This document shows positions 45,031 to 55,571 of a stretch of 64,000 nt of DNA, piece after piece. Below the pieces are notes generated by a model. It had not been told where the DNA came from. It did not search any database and saw only the letters and a program-made list of their open reading frames with translations. Position 1 is the stretch's first letter. Each line of letters begins with the position of its first letter. The translations under genes were made by a program, and so were the position numbers. Origin of the DNA: Terriglobia bacterium (GTDB taxonomy: Bacteria; Acidobacteriota; Terriglobia; Terriglobales; Acidobacteriaceae); contig JAVUPY010000071.1 of assembly GCA_032252755.1 (NCBI GenBank), positions 47,165-111,164 of the forward strand, given 5' to 3'.

Positions 45031-45255
45031 ATGCGAAAGTGGTTTTTGCCACTAACCGTACTGGGTATAGGAGGGATCGGGGCCCTGCTCTTGTCGGAAG
45101 CGGGCCGGCGTCGCCTGGAATGGCTGTTGGACCGGCTCGATGAGGCTCCGGACAGGCTGGCCGAGTGGAACGATGCGGCCCAATCGGAGTTAGAGAAGAT
45201 TCAGGCCGCGCTGAACGAAGTCGCGGATAACCTCCAGACCCGTCCGGCGCAATAG
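45031..45255 (+). CDS. small membrane-anchored hypothetical protein
   Basis: 74 aa with one N-terminal hydrophobic helix (FLPLTVLGIGGIGALLL) followed by an amphipathic helix (ERLEWLLDRLDEAPDRLAEW-like, acidic and Leu-rich). It resembles YtxH-like short stress proteins in layout but I would not name it. A GGGGGGAGG site precedes ATG 45031. The 241-base region before it shows no other gene. Confidence 0.6.
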   Translation: MRKWFLPLTVLGIGGIGALLLSEAGRRRLEWLLDRLDEAPDRLAEWNDAAQSELEKIQAALNEVADNLQTRPAQ

Positions 45256-45334
45256 GCTCGGCGCCGTGCCAACCGGGCGGCAGCGTCCGGATAGATAAAT
45301 ATATCCAAATTTCGGAACCTGGAATCGCCGGCGC

Positions 45335-45619
45335 TCAGCCGGCGATTTCGTTTATACGCCCGGCCATCTTAATGTCCCGATCCGTCACCCCACCGGAATC
45401 GTGCGAGATCAACGTAAGCGTCACCTTGTTGTAGCTGATCGCAATGTCCGGGTGATGCCCGGCTTCTTCGGCCGCATCGGCAATCCGGTTGACGAACTCC
45501 ATTGCCGCCTTGAAATCTGGAAACCGAAACAGGCGCTCAATCGCCGTGCCATTCTGGTGCCATCCCGGCAGCTTCAATAAAGCATTGCGTACATCATGTT
45601 CAGAAATCGGTGTTGGCAT
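45335..45619 (-). CDS. phhB: pterin-4a-carbinolamine dehydratase
   Basis: 94-residue enzyme of the PCD/DCoH family, dehydrating 4a-hydroxy-tetrahydropterin in recycling of the pterin cofactor. Family motif AGHHPDIAISYNKVTLTLIS (about residues 55-74) holds the catalytic His pair, and HDSGGVTDRDIKMAGRI follows. No aromatic amino acid hydroxylase is adjacent. The start at 45619 gives the normal length. Confidence 0.9.
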   Translation of the reverse strand: MPTPISEHDVRNALLKLPGWHQNGTAIERLFRFPDFKAAMEFVNRIADAAEEAGHHPDIAISYNKVTLTLISHDSGGVTDRDIKMAGRINEIAG

Positions 45620-45860
45620 GACGAACAGCATACCGCACTTCAGCGACTCGCACCCTGGAGCGCCGATCGACATCCTGCCTGATTGCTATTAGAGCGCCGG
45701 CGCCTCGCCTGCCCCCTTCGCCCCGAAACGGCCGCGAGCCAACCAGTCCCTATTTTGCAAAGGTGCGGATCCTTGCAGTTGCTGATGGCTAGCTGCTAAT
45801 GGCTTCTTTAGTTTTGTGTGTGGCGTATTGCGACAGGGATTTACTACTGGCTCGTCTGAC

Positions 45861-45884
45861 CGAATGCTGAATGCTGAATGCTGC
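45861..45884. repeat. tandem GAATGCT repeat
   Basis: Three tandem copies of GAATGCT (45862-45882) just behind the response regulator gene. It is part of a 266-base stretch (45,620-45,885) with no gene, also holding GCTGATGGCTAGCTGCTAAT. Confidence 0.5.
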
Positions 45885-45885
45885 T

Positions 45886-46989
45886 TTACGCGTTCCCGCC
45901 CTTAGTCAGCTTCGGCGAAATCGCGAAACGGTAGATCTGGCTATCGATTTCTTTCCTTAGGTCTCTCCAGATGCTCTCCGGCATCCGCCTGAACACGTCC
46001 ACGATCTTCGGGTCGAACTGCCGCCCCGACCAGCGCTCGATCTCCTCCTGCGCCGCCTGAATGCTCTGTGCAGCCCGATACGGCCGATCCGATGTAATCG
46101 CATCCAGCGTGTCCGCAATCGAGAATATCCGTGCCCCCAGCGGAATCTGCTCGCCCTTCAACCCGCGCGGGTATCCAGTACCGTCGTACCGCTCCTGGTG
46201 CGCGTGAACGATTTCGGCCGCTTCCTGCAGAAAGGGAATGCGTCGGAGCATCTGGAACCCCTTGAAGCAGTGCTCCTTCATGATCTCGGTCTCTTCCGGC
46301 GTAAGCGCCCCGGGCTTGCGAAGGATCGCGTCCGGGATCGCCATCTTGCCAATGTCATGCAGGAAAGCCCCACGGGCGATCACGCGAATTGCATCCTGTT
46401 GCAACCCCATCGCGCGCGCAATCGCAATCGTGAATGCCGTAACCCGCTTCGAGTGGCCTTCCGTCTCAGCGTCTTTCAAGTCAAGCGCATCGCCCAGTGC
46501 TTCCAGCGTGATGTCATACGACCGTTCCAGGTCCGACATCGCCTGCCGAAGTTGCACAGTGCGGTTCTCCACGAGAGCTTCCAGGTTCGTCTGGTAGGCC
46601 CGGTTCTCCAGTTTCAACCGCCGGTTCTCCAGCGCTCGCCGAACCACCGCCAGCAGGTGTTCGCGCTCAAAGGGCTTCAGCAGGTAGTCGTATGCGCCAT
46701 TCCGAATGGCCGCCAGCGCAACGGAAATATCGTGGACCGCCGTGACCATCACCACCGGAAGGTCAGGGAAGCGCTCTTTCGTGCGCTCCAGCAGCCCAAT
46801 CCCATCCAGTTCAGCCATCATCAGGTCGGAGAGGATCAATTCGAACTGCTCGCCGGATTCCAGGATCGCGAGCGCCTCCAGGCCGGAGCCGGCCTGCTTA
46901 CAGCTATAGCCCGCGTTGGCGAGCATCGACGTCACGATTTCGCGGATTGGCTCTTCGTCGTCGACGACCAGGATCCGATCGGCATCCAT
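45886..46989 (-). CDS. response regulator with HD-GYP phosphodiesterase domain
   Basis: Two-component output protein of 367 aa. The N-terminal receiver has D10, D11, phospho-acceptor D55, T83 and K105. A coiled linker (residues 115-160) leads to an HD-GYP domain with HD in LHDIGKMAIP (212-213) and the GYP in GTGYPRGLKG (273-275), so it should hydrolyse cyclic di-GMP. It is divergent from the hybrid kinase at 47192 with 202 bases between, which makes them a likely pair (inference). Confidence 0.92.
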   Translation of the reverse strand: MDADRILVVDDEEPIREIVTSMLANAGYSCKQAGSGLEALAILESGEQFELILSDLMMAELDGIGLLERTKERFPDLPVVMVTAVHDISVALAAIRNGAYDYLLKPFEREHLLAVVRRALENRRLKLENRAYQTNLEALVENRTVQLRQAMSDLERSYDITLEALGDALDLKDAETEGHSKRVTAFTIAIARAMGLQQDAIRVIARGAFLHDIGKMAIPDAILRKPGALTPEETEIMKEHCFKGFQMLRRIPFLQEAAEIVHAHQERYDGTGYPRGLKGEQIPLGARIFSIADTLDAITSDRPYRAAQSIQAAQEEIERWSGRQFDPKIVDVFRRMPESIWRDLRKEIDSQIYRFAISPKLTKGGNA

Positions 46990-47191
46990 GAGTGAGATTA
47001 TCTGACTCCCCGGCGGTGGCCCTGAAGCGCAAAAATCTATAAGGGCGGCTTCATTTTACACGCAGTTCCCTAAATGACAATTCCGCGATTGTCCAAACTA
47101 GGTGCAAACTAGGTTACCTGAGTCACCAAACGGTTCCTCAATTATCGAAGTACACTGTGGTGCAATTGCGCCTGCTTCGCCGGGACTCCGC

Positions 47192-50100
47192 ATGTTGATC
47201 CTTTTCTGGGCAAGTTGGCTTCTCAGCTCGCGCTTTGCCATCTCCGAGGTACTCGCCGAGGGATCGGGCACTCTCGTCCTCATTGCCGGTGCCATCCTCA
47301 TCTATCGCACCTTCCAGGAAAAATATCTTTTCCTCTGGATCATCGGATGGATCTTTTATCTTACTTACCGCGAGTGGGAATTCGTCGCTGAAAATGCCTT
47401 GGATCCCCGCCCATGGCTCATCCTTTCCCATTCCGCATTCGTCTGCGCAACTGCAATTCTGGTAGTGGCTGTCCTGCTCTATACCAACTCCACGCGCTAT
47501 TTGCTTCCCGTCGGCATTGCGGCCGCAGGCACGCTGATACTCGTTGCCATCCGAATTTATGGCTTTCCCAATGCCTTCCTCCTCATGCTAGCCGTTCACA
47601 TCGGTTACCGCGTCATGACCTTCATGGGTGCCATTCTGTTAGCGCGATTTAATCGCGGACGTCTCACTCAGGGTCCCTGGCTCATGGTACTGACGCTACT
47701 CCTGCTCCACATGGACGACCGGCATTCGACCACTCACGTTTTTCACGACCTCGATCCCATCATCGAACTTCTGCTCGGCCTGAGCATGATCATTATCGTG
47801 CTCGACGATTCGAAGGCGCGCACCGACCGCCTCGAGGTCCTTACCTCTATTGGCGCATCGATTGCCGAGGCTAAAGACTCGCGTGCCATGATGCACTCTG
47901 CTCTTTCCGAACTGAAGATTCTCTGTCGCGCTCGCGCAGCCTGGGTACGAATGAAGCAGAGCGGTCGCATGGTGATCTTCGAGCAAGTCGGCCTTCCAGA
48001 GGATTACGTCCGAAGTCGCCGCGAAATCGACGCCAGCACCAGTTATGGCTCCCGCCTGATGCTGGAGCGCCAACCGGTGAAGTTGACCGTGCAAGGTCTC
48101 GACGACGCCACCAGGCGTGGCCTCGAAGGCTGCAAGTTCCAGCACGTGCTCATGATTCCCATAGCGGGGAAGTCGTCGCTGATCGGCGTACTCCTTTTCG
48201 GCATAGCCTACGAGCGCTCTTACACCGCCGACGAACTCAAATTCCTCGTGGCCACGGCCAGCCAACTGGGCCTCGCCATGGAGAATCTGCGAATGTTCGA
48301 GCAGATCATCCATTCGCAGAGGCAATGGGTGGCAACCTTCGACTCCATCGTCGACCTGGTGCTTGTCCACGATGCGAACGGATCCATATTGCGGGTCAAC
48401 CGCGCGCTCCTGTCGAAGCTGAAAGCATCCACCGCGCAGGAAATTGTCGGCCGACGCCTTACCGAGGTCTTGCCTAATGCCTCCGGTGGTTGTCCGTATT
48501 GTCAGCGCTCCAGTAAATACACGGTCAGCGATGCCGATGTCGATCCCTGCTTCGGAGGTTATTCACTGGTTTCCACCTCGAATTACTCCGTCGAAGGTAC
48601 TTCGGGAGCCGGCATCGTTCACGTCATTCGCGACACCACTCAACTTCTCACCGCCGAGGAGCGCTATCGCCTGCTTTTCGAAGAAGTCCAGGAAGGTGTT
48701 TTCATCTCGACCGCGTCTGGTCAACTGCTCGCCTGCAATGAGGCCTTCGTCCGCCTGCTTGGCTACCAGTCTCGTGCGCAAGTCCTCTCCCTCAATGTCG
48801 CCAAGGAACTCTATGAAGACTCCCACGATCGCGAGCGTTTCCTGCGCCAGATCGAAGAACGAGGCTTCGTCCGAAACTACGAGTTCGCATTACGACGCAA
48901 AGATGGCTCCCGCGCCATCGTTCTCGAAAACAGCTTCGCCACCCGAAAGCCAGACGGCGCCATCGACCGTATCCAGGGCTTCGTCGTTGACATCACCGAG
49001 AAGAAGCGCGTGGAAGACGAGATCCGGCGCCACAACCGCGAACTCAACGCGCTCAACCGCATCTCCGTCATCGCCAACCAGTCCTTCGACCTCGATGAGA
49101 TTCTGAACGTCACACTGCGGCACTGCATTGAACTCTTCGGAGCCGAAACCGGCGCAATCCTCCTCCTGAAACCAGGTACCAACATTGTTCGGCGCCGAGC
49201 CTCGTGGGGACACAGCATCACCGCCGAGTTCCTTCAGGAGCTGGAGCTTCCGCCGGAATTCATGGCTCGCATTCAGGGTTCTCGAACCGAACTCATCACG
49301 CCGCAGCACCTTGTTCAACTTCCCACAGTCATACAGGAATTTGTGGAGGTGGAGCAATTACGATCGTGGCGCTGGGTCGTCCTCTGGTCGCAGGACAAAC
49401 CCTTCGGCATCATCGGGGTCAGTAGCCGCAGCGAACGCGAATTTTCCCAGACGGACGAGAACCTGCTCATCGCCATCGGTCGCCAACTGGCAACCACCAT
49501 AGAGAAAGTCCGCCTTTACGAAGAAACCTCGAAGGCTTATGAAGATCTCCGCCGCACCCAGGAGCAGCTCCTGCAGAGCGAAAAGATGTCCGCCGTCGGC
49601 CAGCTAATCTCCGGCGTGGCCCACGAACTGAACAATCCACTTACCGCCATCCTCGGCTACTCGCAATTGCTGGAGAGCGAACCTCTTCCCGAGAAGTCTT
49701 TGGATTTCGTCTCCAAGCTCTACAAGCAGGCGCAGAGAACTCATCGTGTTGTCCAGAATCTGCTCTCCTTCGCCCGCCAGCGAAAGCCCACAAAACAGAC
49801 CGTGGATCTCCGCCGCGTGATCGACGAAACCCTCGCGCTACGCGATTACGATCTCAAGCTGAACAACATCGAGGTAGAGCGCAATTTCGAAAGCGATCTC
49901 CCCACCGTCGTAGCCGACCCGCACCAACTCGAACAGGTTTTTCTCAACGTCGTCAACAATGCCGTTGACGCGATTTTGGAGGTCAGCCGAGGCGGCAAAC
50001 TCCAGGTTCATACCTATACGGAAGGCGACTATGTCTGTGCCGAGTTCCACGACTCCGGCCCGGGCATTAGGGAACCCAAGCGTGTCTTCGATCCATTTTT

Positions 50101-50686
50101 CACAACGAAGAAAATAGGCAAGGGAACTGGCCTTGGCCTCAGCATTTGCTACGGCATAACCAAGGAGCACGGTGGCGAGATTCTCGCCCTGAACCATCCT
50201 TCTGGCGGCGCTGTCTTCAGGGTTTTGCTCCCAATCGCGGAATCGAAAGAAGAAGGCCCGCGCGACCGCCGAGCCAAGCCCAGGGACCACGGAGTTCAGG
50301 GCCGCATTCTCGTTGTTGACGACGAAGACGCCATCCTCGAGTTCGAGCGTGAGGTGCTGAGCGGCGCCGGCGCGACTGTCGTGACTGCCAACACCGGTGA
50401 AGCCGCCATCGAAAGACTCCAACGAGAGAGCTTCGACGTCATTCTTCTCGACGGCAAGATGCCGGGCAGTTGGTCGGTCGCGGAGATCCACAACTGGTTG
50501 AGGGGACACCGTCCGGAAATGGCTGGCCGAATCGTGCTAACTCTCTCCGACGCCTCAGAAGAAGCAACCCGGGACTTCACCGATTCGCAATCCGTCCTGT
50601 GTCTCGTTAAGCCCTTTGAAGTTGGCGACTTACTCTCGATGGTTCGGCGCGTTACCAATCACCCGGCGAAGCGCGCTGGCGCCTGA
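47192..50686 (+). CDS. hybrid sensor histidine kinase with 7-helix membrane, GAF, PAS and receiver domains
   Basis: Large membrane sensor of about 1,164 aa. Seven hydrophobic helices in the first 200 residues are followed by a GAF-like domain, a PAS, another PAS, a second GAF, a HisKA dimerisation helix with His in [19 protein letters not shown] (about residue 811), an HATPase domain with [12 protein letters not shown], and a receiver whose Asp is in LLDGKMPG (about 1087). The start is uncertain: ATG 47192 (MLILFWASW) has a modest GGGA signal; a GTG at 47102 would add 30 residues. It faces the HD-GYP regulator gene. Confidence 0.9.
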   Translation: MLILFWASWLLSSRFAISEVLAEGSGTLVLIAGAILIYRTFQEKYLFLWIIGWIFYLTYREWEFVAENALDPRPWLILSHSAFVCATAILVVAVLLYTNSTRYLLPVGIAAAGTLILVAIRIYGFPNAFLLMLAVHIGYRVMTFMGAILLARFNRGRLTQGPWLMVLTLLLLHMDDRHSTTHVFHDLDPIIELLLGLSMIIIVLDDSKARTDRLEVLTSIGASIAEAKDSRAMMHSALSELKILCRARAAWVRMKQSGRMVIFEQVGLPEDYVRSRREIDASTSYGSRLMLERQPVKLTVQGLDDATRRGLEGCKFQHVLMIPIAGKSSLIGVLLFGIAYERSYTADELKFLVATASQLGLAMENLRMFEQIIHSQRQWVATFDSIVDLVLVHDANGSILRVNRALLSKLKASTAQEIVGRRLTEVLPNASGGCPYCQRSSKYTVSDADVDPCFGGYSLVSTSNYSVEGTSGAGIVHVIRDTTQLLTAEERYRLLFEEVQEGVFISTASGQLLACNEAFVRLLGYQSRAQVLSLNVAKELYEDSHDRERFLRQIEERGFVRNYEFALRRKDGSRAIVLENSFATRKPDGAIDRIQGFVVDITEKKRVEDEIRRHNRELNALNRISVIANQSFDLDEILNVTLRHCIELFGAETGAILLLKPGTNIVRRRASWGHSITAEFLQELELPPEFMARIQGSRTELITPQHLVQLPTVIQEFVEVEQLRSWRWVVLWSQDKPFGIIGVSSRSEREFSQTDENLLIAIGRQLATTIEKVRLYEETSKAYEDLRRTQEQLLQSEKMSAVGQLISGVAHELNNPLTAILGYSQLLESEPLPEKSLDFVSKLYKQAQRTHRVVQNLLSFARQRKPTKQTVDLRRVIDETLALRDYDLKLNNIEVERNFESDLPTVVADPHQLEQVFLNVVNNAVDAILEVSRGGKLQVHTYTEGDYVCAEFHDSGPGIREPKRVFDPFFTTKKIGKGTGLGLSICYGITKEHGGEILALNHPSGGAVFRVLLPIAESKEEGPRDRRAKPRDHGVQGRILVVDDEDAILEFEREVLSGAGATVVTANTGEAAIERLQRESFDVILLDGKMPGSWSVAEIHNWLRGHRPEMAGRIVLTLSDASEEATRDFTDSQSVLCLVKPFEVGDLLSMVRRVTNHPAKRAGA

Positions 50687-51052
50687 CCCCCAGCTTGCTA
50701 ACCCTCGTAACTTTCCTTCCACCGGGCTCCGGCAAAATTTACTTTGTTCCGCCGCAAATTGGCATCGACATACCAACTTGCGGTATCGCCCGCGCCATAC
50801 AGGAGCTACTCAGACGCCGCCTTGCAAGTACCCTGGGGAATGTACGTCAAAACCTTAGTCTCTAATCGGCCTTTTATCCCAATAACTTACGTAGGTTTGC
50901 CCTCATTCCTGTTCAATTTCCCTTTCGGGCGGAAGAGCGATTGCAACCGAAACTATCGGTGTGGATGTGGGGTTCTTACTTCCATTCAGTTCTTGCGCGC
51001 CACACCGTTAGATTACAGAAGCGAATTCCAGGTTCAGCAGGGGGCATACAAA
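50687..51052. other. intergenic region upstream of the sigma factor gene
   Basis: 366 bases with no convincing gene. The open frame from 50744 running into the sigma factor gene lacks coding character before 51053. No strong promoter or repeat was found, though the position suggests it holds control sites for the sigma gene. Confidence 0.4.
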
Positions 51053-51565
51053 ATGACGGATGGCATTCAGGCAAAAATTCTCGGGATCGTGACCGGTACA
51101 AAGCAGGCCGCGAAGCGCGAGCAGTATCAGAAAATACACGAGGTAAATCGGCATCGCGTTTATTCGTTCGCGTTCTGGATGACCGACAACGAACTCCTTG
51201 CGGAGGAACTCTCGGCGCGTACTTTCCATCGTGCCTTTGCCCAGAGTGATGCTCCCACCGATGAGATGATCGACCGCATGCTGCTGACCGAAATTCGCGA
51301 ATCCATGCCGGTTGGTAGCCTCACACTGAATTGCGCAGCCTCTGAGAAAGTTGAAGGAATCCGCCACAACGTGAAGCGGGTTCACCTCGAGCGCGCAGTG
51401 GTTCAGCTACCCGCAACCGAGCGCCTCATCTTCGTCATGCATGACGGCGAAGGCTACTCGCACGAGCGCATCGCTAGCACTATCGGAATCTCTGAACGCG
51501 AATCCCAGAACGGCCTCCACCAGGCTCGCCTCCGCATTCGCGAATTGACCTCCCAGATGAAATAG
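51053..51565 (+). CDS. sigma-70 family RNA polymerase sigma factor (ECF-like)
   Basis: 170-residue two-domain sigma factor. Region 2 is seen in HEVNRHRVYSFAFWMTDNEL followed by LLAEELSARTFHRAFAQ (about residues 28-65), and region 4 in ATERLIFVMHDGEGYSHERI with a helix-turn-helix IASTIGISERESQNGLHQAR (about 117-160). The linker between them is of average length. The start ATG 51053 follows AGCAGGGGGC. It precedes a strong terminator and is monocistronic. The anti-sigma factor is not identified. Confidence 0.85.
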   Translation: MTDGIQAKILGIVTGTKQAAKREQYQKIHEVNRHRVYSFAFWMTDNELLAEELSARTFHRAFAQSDAPTDEMIDRMLLTEIRESMPVGSLTLNCAASEKVEGIRHNVKRVHLERAVVQLPATERLIFVMHDGEGYSHERIASTIGISERESQNGLHQARLRIRELTSQMK

Positions 51566-51587
51566 ATCTTTCTCTCCTGAAGCAATC

Positions 51588-51614
51588 AGCCCCTCTGAAA
51601 AGAGGGGCTTTTTT
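51588..51614 (+). terminator. rho-independent terminator after sigma factor gene
   Basis: AGCCCCTCT (51588-51596), loop GAAA, AGAGGGGCT (51601-51609) and TTTTTATT. A perfect 9-base stem. Confidence 0.9.
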
Positions 51615-51759
51615 ATTCAGTAACGTATCGGTGCCCCATCGCCGCCTGTAGTTGGCCAGGGCGGGGTAGTGCTTTCCGGTCTTCGGTTCACCCGATCTTC
51701 AATTCTTCGCTTGTTCCTGCTTACCTCATTTTTTCGCAGTAAAATGACTCCAGTTGTTT

Positions 51760-52842
51760 ATGCCGCTGCTTGCAGAGAAGGCCGCCATTCACGAAGCCCG
51801 CTGGTGGGAAACCATGCCCGACGGGCGCCTGCACTGTTATCTCTGCCCGCGGCACTGCCACGTCGGTGAAGGCCAATCTGGTTTCTGTTTCATCCGCAAA
51901 AACGAAGGTGGCCGCCTGGTTCAACTCGGCTACGGACGCCCCGCCGCCGTCGCGATGGATCCGATTGAGAAGAAGCCCTTGAACCACTTTTTCCCCGGCA
52001 CCCGAATTCTCTCCATGGGAACTGCCGGGTGCAACATGGGCTGCCAGTTCTGCCAGAACTTCGACATCTCCAAAGCGAAAGCCGATCACGTCCGCTCAAC
52101 TCACCTCACACCAGTAGAGGTCGCCGAACTCGCCGAACGGTACGGCGCTCCCAGCCTGGCCTTCACCTACAACGAGCCGACCATCTGGGGTGAATACGTC
52201 ATCGACATCGCTCGCGAAGCGCACGATCGCGGCCTCAATACCGTCATGGTCTCGAACGGCTACATCGAGCGCGAGCCCTTCTTCGAAATCTACGAGCACA
52301 TTGACGCCGCCAACATCGACCTCAAGGCCTTCACCGAAAAGTTCTACGGCAAGATCACGCTGACCCATCTGCAACCCGTGCTCGATTGCCTCCGCTGGCT
52401 TCGCCACGAAACGAATGTCTGGTTCGAGATCACGAACCTTATGATCCCGACCCTGAACGACGATCAGGACGAAACCAAGCAACTCTGCAACTGGGTGCTC
52501 GAGAATCTGGGCGACGACGTCCCCCTCCACTTCACCGCCTTCCACCCGGATTTCAAACTTCAGGACCAGCCCCCGACGCCGCCCGCGACTCTACATCGTG
52601 CGCGCCGGTTAGCCATGACTATGGGACTGAAGTACGTTTACGAGGGAAACATCTTCTCCGACGGCGGCGATACTATCTGCCCCGGTTGCAAGAAGCGCAT
52701 TATCCGCCGCTCCTGGCACTCCATCCTCAGCGACGACGTAAAAGAAGGGAAGTGCCGCCACTGCGGCACAGTAATCGCTGGCGTATTCACCGAAGCTCAG
52801 GCACTACACCGCCGCACCATCAACCACATTCATAGACAGTAG
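51760..52842 (+). CDS. amrS: AmmeMemoRadiSam system radical SAM protein (AmrS-like)
   Basis: 360-residue radical SAM enzyme. The cluster motif CNMGCQFCQN (C91, C95, C98) is preceded by a small cysteine pair (YLCPRHCHVGEGQSGFC) and followed by the pattern FTYNEPTIWGEYVID and the ASNGYIE-type region; the C-terminus has two more CxxC pairs (CPGCKKR and CRHCG). The family acts with Memo and AMMECR1 partners in a system of unknown biochemical role; the partners are not in the window. The ATG 51760 is preferred over an in-frame TTG 6 bases earlier. Confidence 0.88.
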   Translation: MPLLAEKAAIHEARWWETMPDGRLHCYLCPRHCHVGEGQSGFCFIRKNEGGRLVQLGYGRPAAVAMDPIEKKPLNHFFPGTRILSMGTAGCNMGCQFCQNFDISKAKADHVRSTHLTPVEVAELAERYGAPSLAFTYNEPTIWGEYVIDIAREAHDRGLNTVMVSNGYIEREPFFEIYEHIDAANIDLKAFTEKFYGKITLTHLQPVLDCLRWLRHETNVWFEITNLMIPTLNDDQDETKQLCNWVLENLGDDVPLHFTAFHPDFKLQDQPPTPPATLHRARRLAMTMGLKYVYEGNIFSDGGDTICPGCKKRIIRRSWHSILSDDVKEGKCRHCGTVIAGVFTEAQALHRRTINHIHRQ

Positions 52843-53034
52843 CGCCGGCGGCAGTCGCGGCGGCATCCTGCCCGTGATTTCCTGAGCCGTGTCCTTCATT
52901 TCTCGTGCAATTTGGGAAAGTCCCAGCCACATCAGCTGAGATCCAAAGAACAGCAGAACATAACCAACGACGGATTCCGAGATGGGAATAATAAGGACGA
53001 GGTAACTGCAAGAGACGGAATTCGTGGCTTCGCC

Positions 53035-54489
53035 CTAGCAGCCCTTCTTCATCATCTCTCTCTTCGTCTTAGCCCAGCCTTCTTTATTCACCTGCCGTCC
53101 TCGGCCAATCGCCAGCGCGTCTTCCGGAACATCCTCAGTAATACACGAGGCCGCTCCGACGTAAGCCCCGCGCCCAACTGTCACCGGCGCCACAAGCGTG
53201 CTGTCGCTCCCAATAAATGCGCCATCGTCGATTGTCGTCTTGTGCTTGTTCACGCCGTCGTAGTTGCAGGTGATCGTCCCCGCCCCAATGTTTACGCCTT
53301 CGCCGACTTCGGCATCTCCAAGGTAAGTGAGGTGATTCGCCTTCGAACCCTTCCCCAACCGAACCTTCTTCGTCTCGACAAAGTTCCCAACGTGCGCGTT
53401 CTCGCCGACGTGGCTCGCCGGCCGGAGATGCGAATACGGCCCGATAATCGCCCCATTCTCGACCGTAGCCTCATCCATCACGCACCCATTCCGCACCTTG
53501 ACTCCGTCACCTATTCGCGAATCCTTGATGACCGAGTACGACCGGATCACGCAATCTCCGCCGACCGACGTCGTCCCGAGCAGTTGCACGAACGGCTCAA
53601 GCACCGTATCCGGTCCAACCGTCACATCGGAGTCGATCGTACAGGTCTCCGGCCTGAAGATGGTCACGCCCTCGCTCATCAGTTGCTGAGCCTTCTCTGC
53701 CCGCAACAGGGCATCCAGCGACGCCAACTCGAACCGCGTATTCACACCCAGCACTTCGTTCGAATCCGTCGCCGGCAGCACCACGACCTTCTTCCGGTCG
53801 CGCGAAAACAACTCCGCCATATCCGTCAGGTAGAACTCATGATGCGCGTTGTTCGTCGAGAGCTTATCGATTCGCGCAAACAATTCCGGCACCGAGAACG
53901 CATAGATCCCCGAATTGATTTCCCGAATCTTCTTTTGCGACGCCGAAGCCGCCTTCTCCTCCACGATCTCCGCTACTTCATCCGTGGCCCGCGCGCCCTT
54001 CTTCCTCCGGATAATTCGCCCGTACCCAAACGGATCCGGCGGAATCGCCGAGAGCAGCGTCATCTCCGCCCTTTGCGCGAGGTGAAAATCTCGCACGCGC
54101 GCGATTGTCTCTCTGCGAATCAGCGGCACATCGCCCGAAAGCACCAGCACATGATCGTATCCGCGCAGCGCCTCACGACACTGCATCATCGCGTGCCCCG
54201 TCCCTCGCTGCTCTCGCTGCTCGACAAAACCCGTGCCGTACGACGCCACCGCCTCGCGAACCCGATCCGCTTCGTGTCCGATGATGCAGTAAATGTCCCT
54301 CACTGGCACCGCTGCCGCCGCCGCGCGAATAACATGCGCCAGCAGCGGCATCCCGCCAATCCGGTGCAGCACTTTCGGATGTTTGGATTTGAGTCGGGTG
54401 CCTTTACCCGCCGCCATGATGGCGACAGCGAAACGCGGTTGTTCGGTGGACTTCGCGGAAGTCTTAGCGGTGGGCTGGCTTTTCGGCAT
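53035..54489 (-). CDS. glmU: bifunctional N-acetylglucosamine-1-phosphate uridyltransferase / glucosamine-1-phosphate acetyltransferase
   Basis: Makes UDP-N-acetylglucosamine, precursor of peptidoglycan and LPS. The N-terminal pyrophosphorylase has MAAGKGTRLKSKHPKVLH (about residues 25-42) and LSGDVPLIRRETI near 118. The C-terminal half is a left-handed beta-helix made of hexapeptides (for example VGPDTVLEPFVQL and HVGNFVETKKVRLGKGSKA). 484 aa, slightly longer than usual owing to a 20-residue N-terminal extension. Its start overlaps the end of the YvcK-like gene by 26 bases, giving a likely operon. Confidence 0.95.
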   Translation of the reverse strand: MPKSQPTAKTSAKSTEQPRFAVAIMAAGKGTRLKSKHPKVLHRIGGMPLLAHVIRAAAAAVPVRDIYCIIGHEADRVREAVASYGTGFVEQREQRGTGHAMMQCREALRGYDHVLVLSGDVPLIRRETIARVRDFHLAQRAEMTLLSAIPPDPFGYGRIIRRKKGARATDEVAEIVEEKAASASQKKIREINSGIYAFSVPELFARIDKLSTNNAHHEFYLTDMAELFSRDRKKVVVLPATDSNEVLGVNTRFELASLDALLRAEKAQQLMSEGVTIFRPETCTIDSDVTVGPDTVLEPFVQLLGTTSVGGDCVIRSYSVIKDSRIGDGVKVRNGCVMDEATVENGAIIGPYSHLRPASHVGENAHVGNFVETKKVRLGKGSKANHLTYLGDAEVGEGVNIGAGTITCNYDGVNKHKTTIDDGAFIGSDSTLVAPVTVGRGAYVGAASCITEDVPEDALAIGRGRQVNKEGWAKTKREMMKKGC

Positions 54490-55564
54490 CGGCGACCATT
54501 GTAACGCGCGCCTCGCGTTCCGCCCTGTTACGCTCGGACAGTAACTGCATCAGGTCGTGCGCGATCCGGTCGGCGTTGTGGCGCGCTATCTCACCCGGGG
54601 CCAGGTACAGTCCCAGCACTGGTTCCACTCCAAGCGCATGCACTGCGTCGACATCAACCACGATCGGCTCGGCCCCTTCCGCAGCGTACCGGTCCTGCAT
54701 TTCCGGCGGAATCGGTGTTTCGTTCAGGAGCGCGTAATCGAAGAATTTGCCACCCGCGTGCCGGAACAATGCCTCGATGTGCTGCGCCGCTGTCATACCC
54801 AGGCTCTCATTCGCCTGCGTCATCAGATTCCCGACATACACCTTCAGCGCCTTCGATTTCCGAATCGCCTCCGGAATCCCGTGAACCAGCAGGTTTGGAA
54901 TCAGGCTCGTGAACAGCGATCCCGGTCCAATCGTGATCAGGTCCGCCGCGGCGATTTCTTCCAGCGTGCTGGGCAGCGGAGCCGCATTCGGCGGCTCCAT
55001 TTCCAATTTCAGGATCCGGCTTTTGCTGGCCGTAATCCGCGTCTCTCCGCGAACCGTCGTCCCGTCCGCCATCTGCGCCGTCAATTGCACGTCGCTTGTG
55101 GTCGAAGGAACGATATTTCCGCGCGTCTTCAGAATCTGCGACGAATCCTTCACCGCTTGCGCAAAATCGCCGCGCAGGTCCGCCAGCGCCGTCAGAAACA
55201 GATTCCCAAAATTGTGACCTTCGAGTCCCACCCCGGCCGAGAACCGATACTGGAAAAGATGCGCCATCAGCGCTTCGTCTTCTGCCAGTGCCACCATGCA
55301 GTTGCGAATGTCGCCCGGCGGCGGCACGTTCAGTTCCTTGCGCAGACGCCCGCTGGAGCCGCCATCATCTGTGACAGTAACAACCGCGGTGAGATGAGAG
55401 ATGCAGCTCGGCGGTGGAGCCTCCACCGTTTGTCCCGTTAGAAACACAAGATGTTTCAGGCCGCGAAGAATGGTCGAAAGCCCGGTGCCGCCGCCCAGGC
55501 ACACCACTCGATAAGCTTCAATTGCCGCCAGCGGTTGTTGCTTTAGGGTCATGCTTGGCCCCAT
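54464..55564 (-). CDS. yvcK: YvcK/CofD-like protein (gluconeogenesis factor family)
   Basis: 366 aa with the family nucleotide-binding loop VCLGGGTGLSTILRGLKHL (residues 21-39) and TVTDDGGSSGRLRKELN (about 64-80). YvcK proteins affect cell shape and growth on gluconeogenic carbon sources, and interact with cell-wall synthesis; that fits its overlap with glmU. Start is 55564 or ATG at 55552. It lies 7 bases after a TPR gene, so the three form an operon. Confidence 0.9.
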   Translation of the reverse strand: MGPSMTLKQQPLAAIEAYRVVCLGGGTGLSTILRGLKHLVFLTGQTVEAPPPSCISHLTAVVTVTDDGGSSGRLRKELNVPPPGDIRNCMVALAEDEALMAHLFQYRFSAGVGLEGHNFGNLFLTALADLRGDFAQAVKDSSQILKTRGNIVPSTTSDVQLTAQMADGTTVRGETRITASKSRILKLEMEPPNAAPLPSTLEEIAAADLITIGPGSLFTSLIPNLLVHGIPEAIRKSKALKVYVGNLMTQANESLGMTAAQHIEALFRHAGGKFFDYALLNETPIPPEMQDRYAAEGAEPIVVDVDAVHALGVEPVLGLYLAPGEIARHNADRIAHDLMQLLSERNRAEREARVTMVADAEKPAHR

Positions 55565-55571
55565 CCCACCA

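Noticed and set aside
52912..54504. 530-codon + strand frame opposite glmU
   Set aside because: Shadow of the hexapeptide repeats in glmU, without a ribosome binding site or protein motifs.
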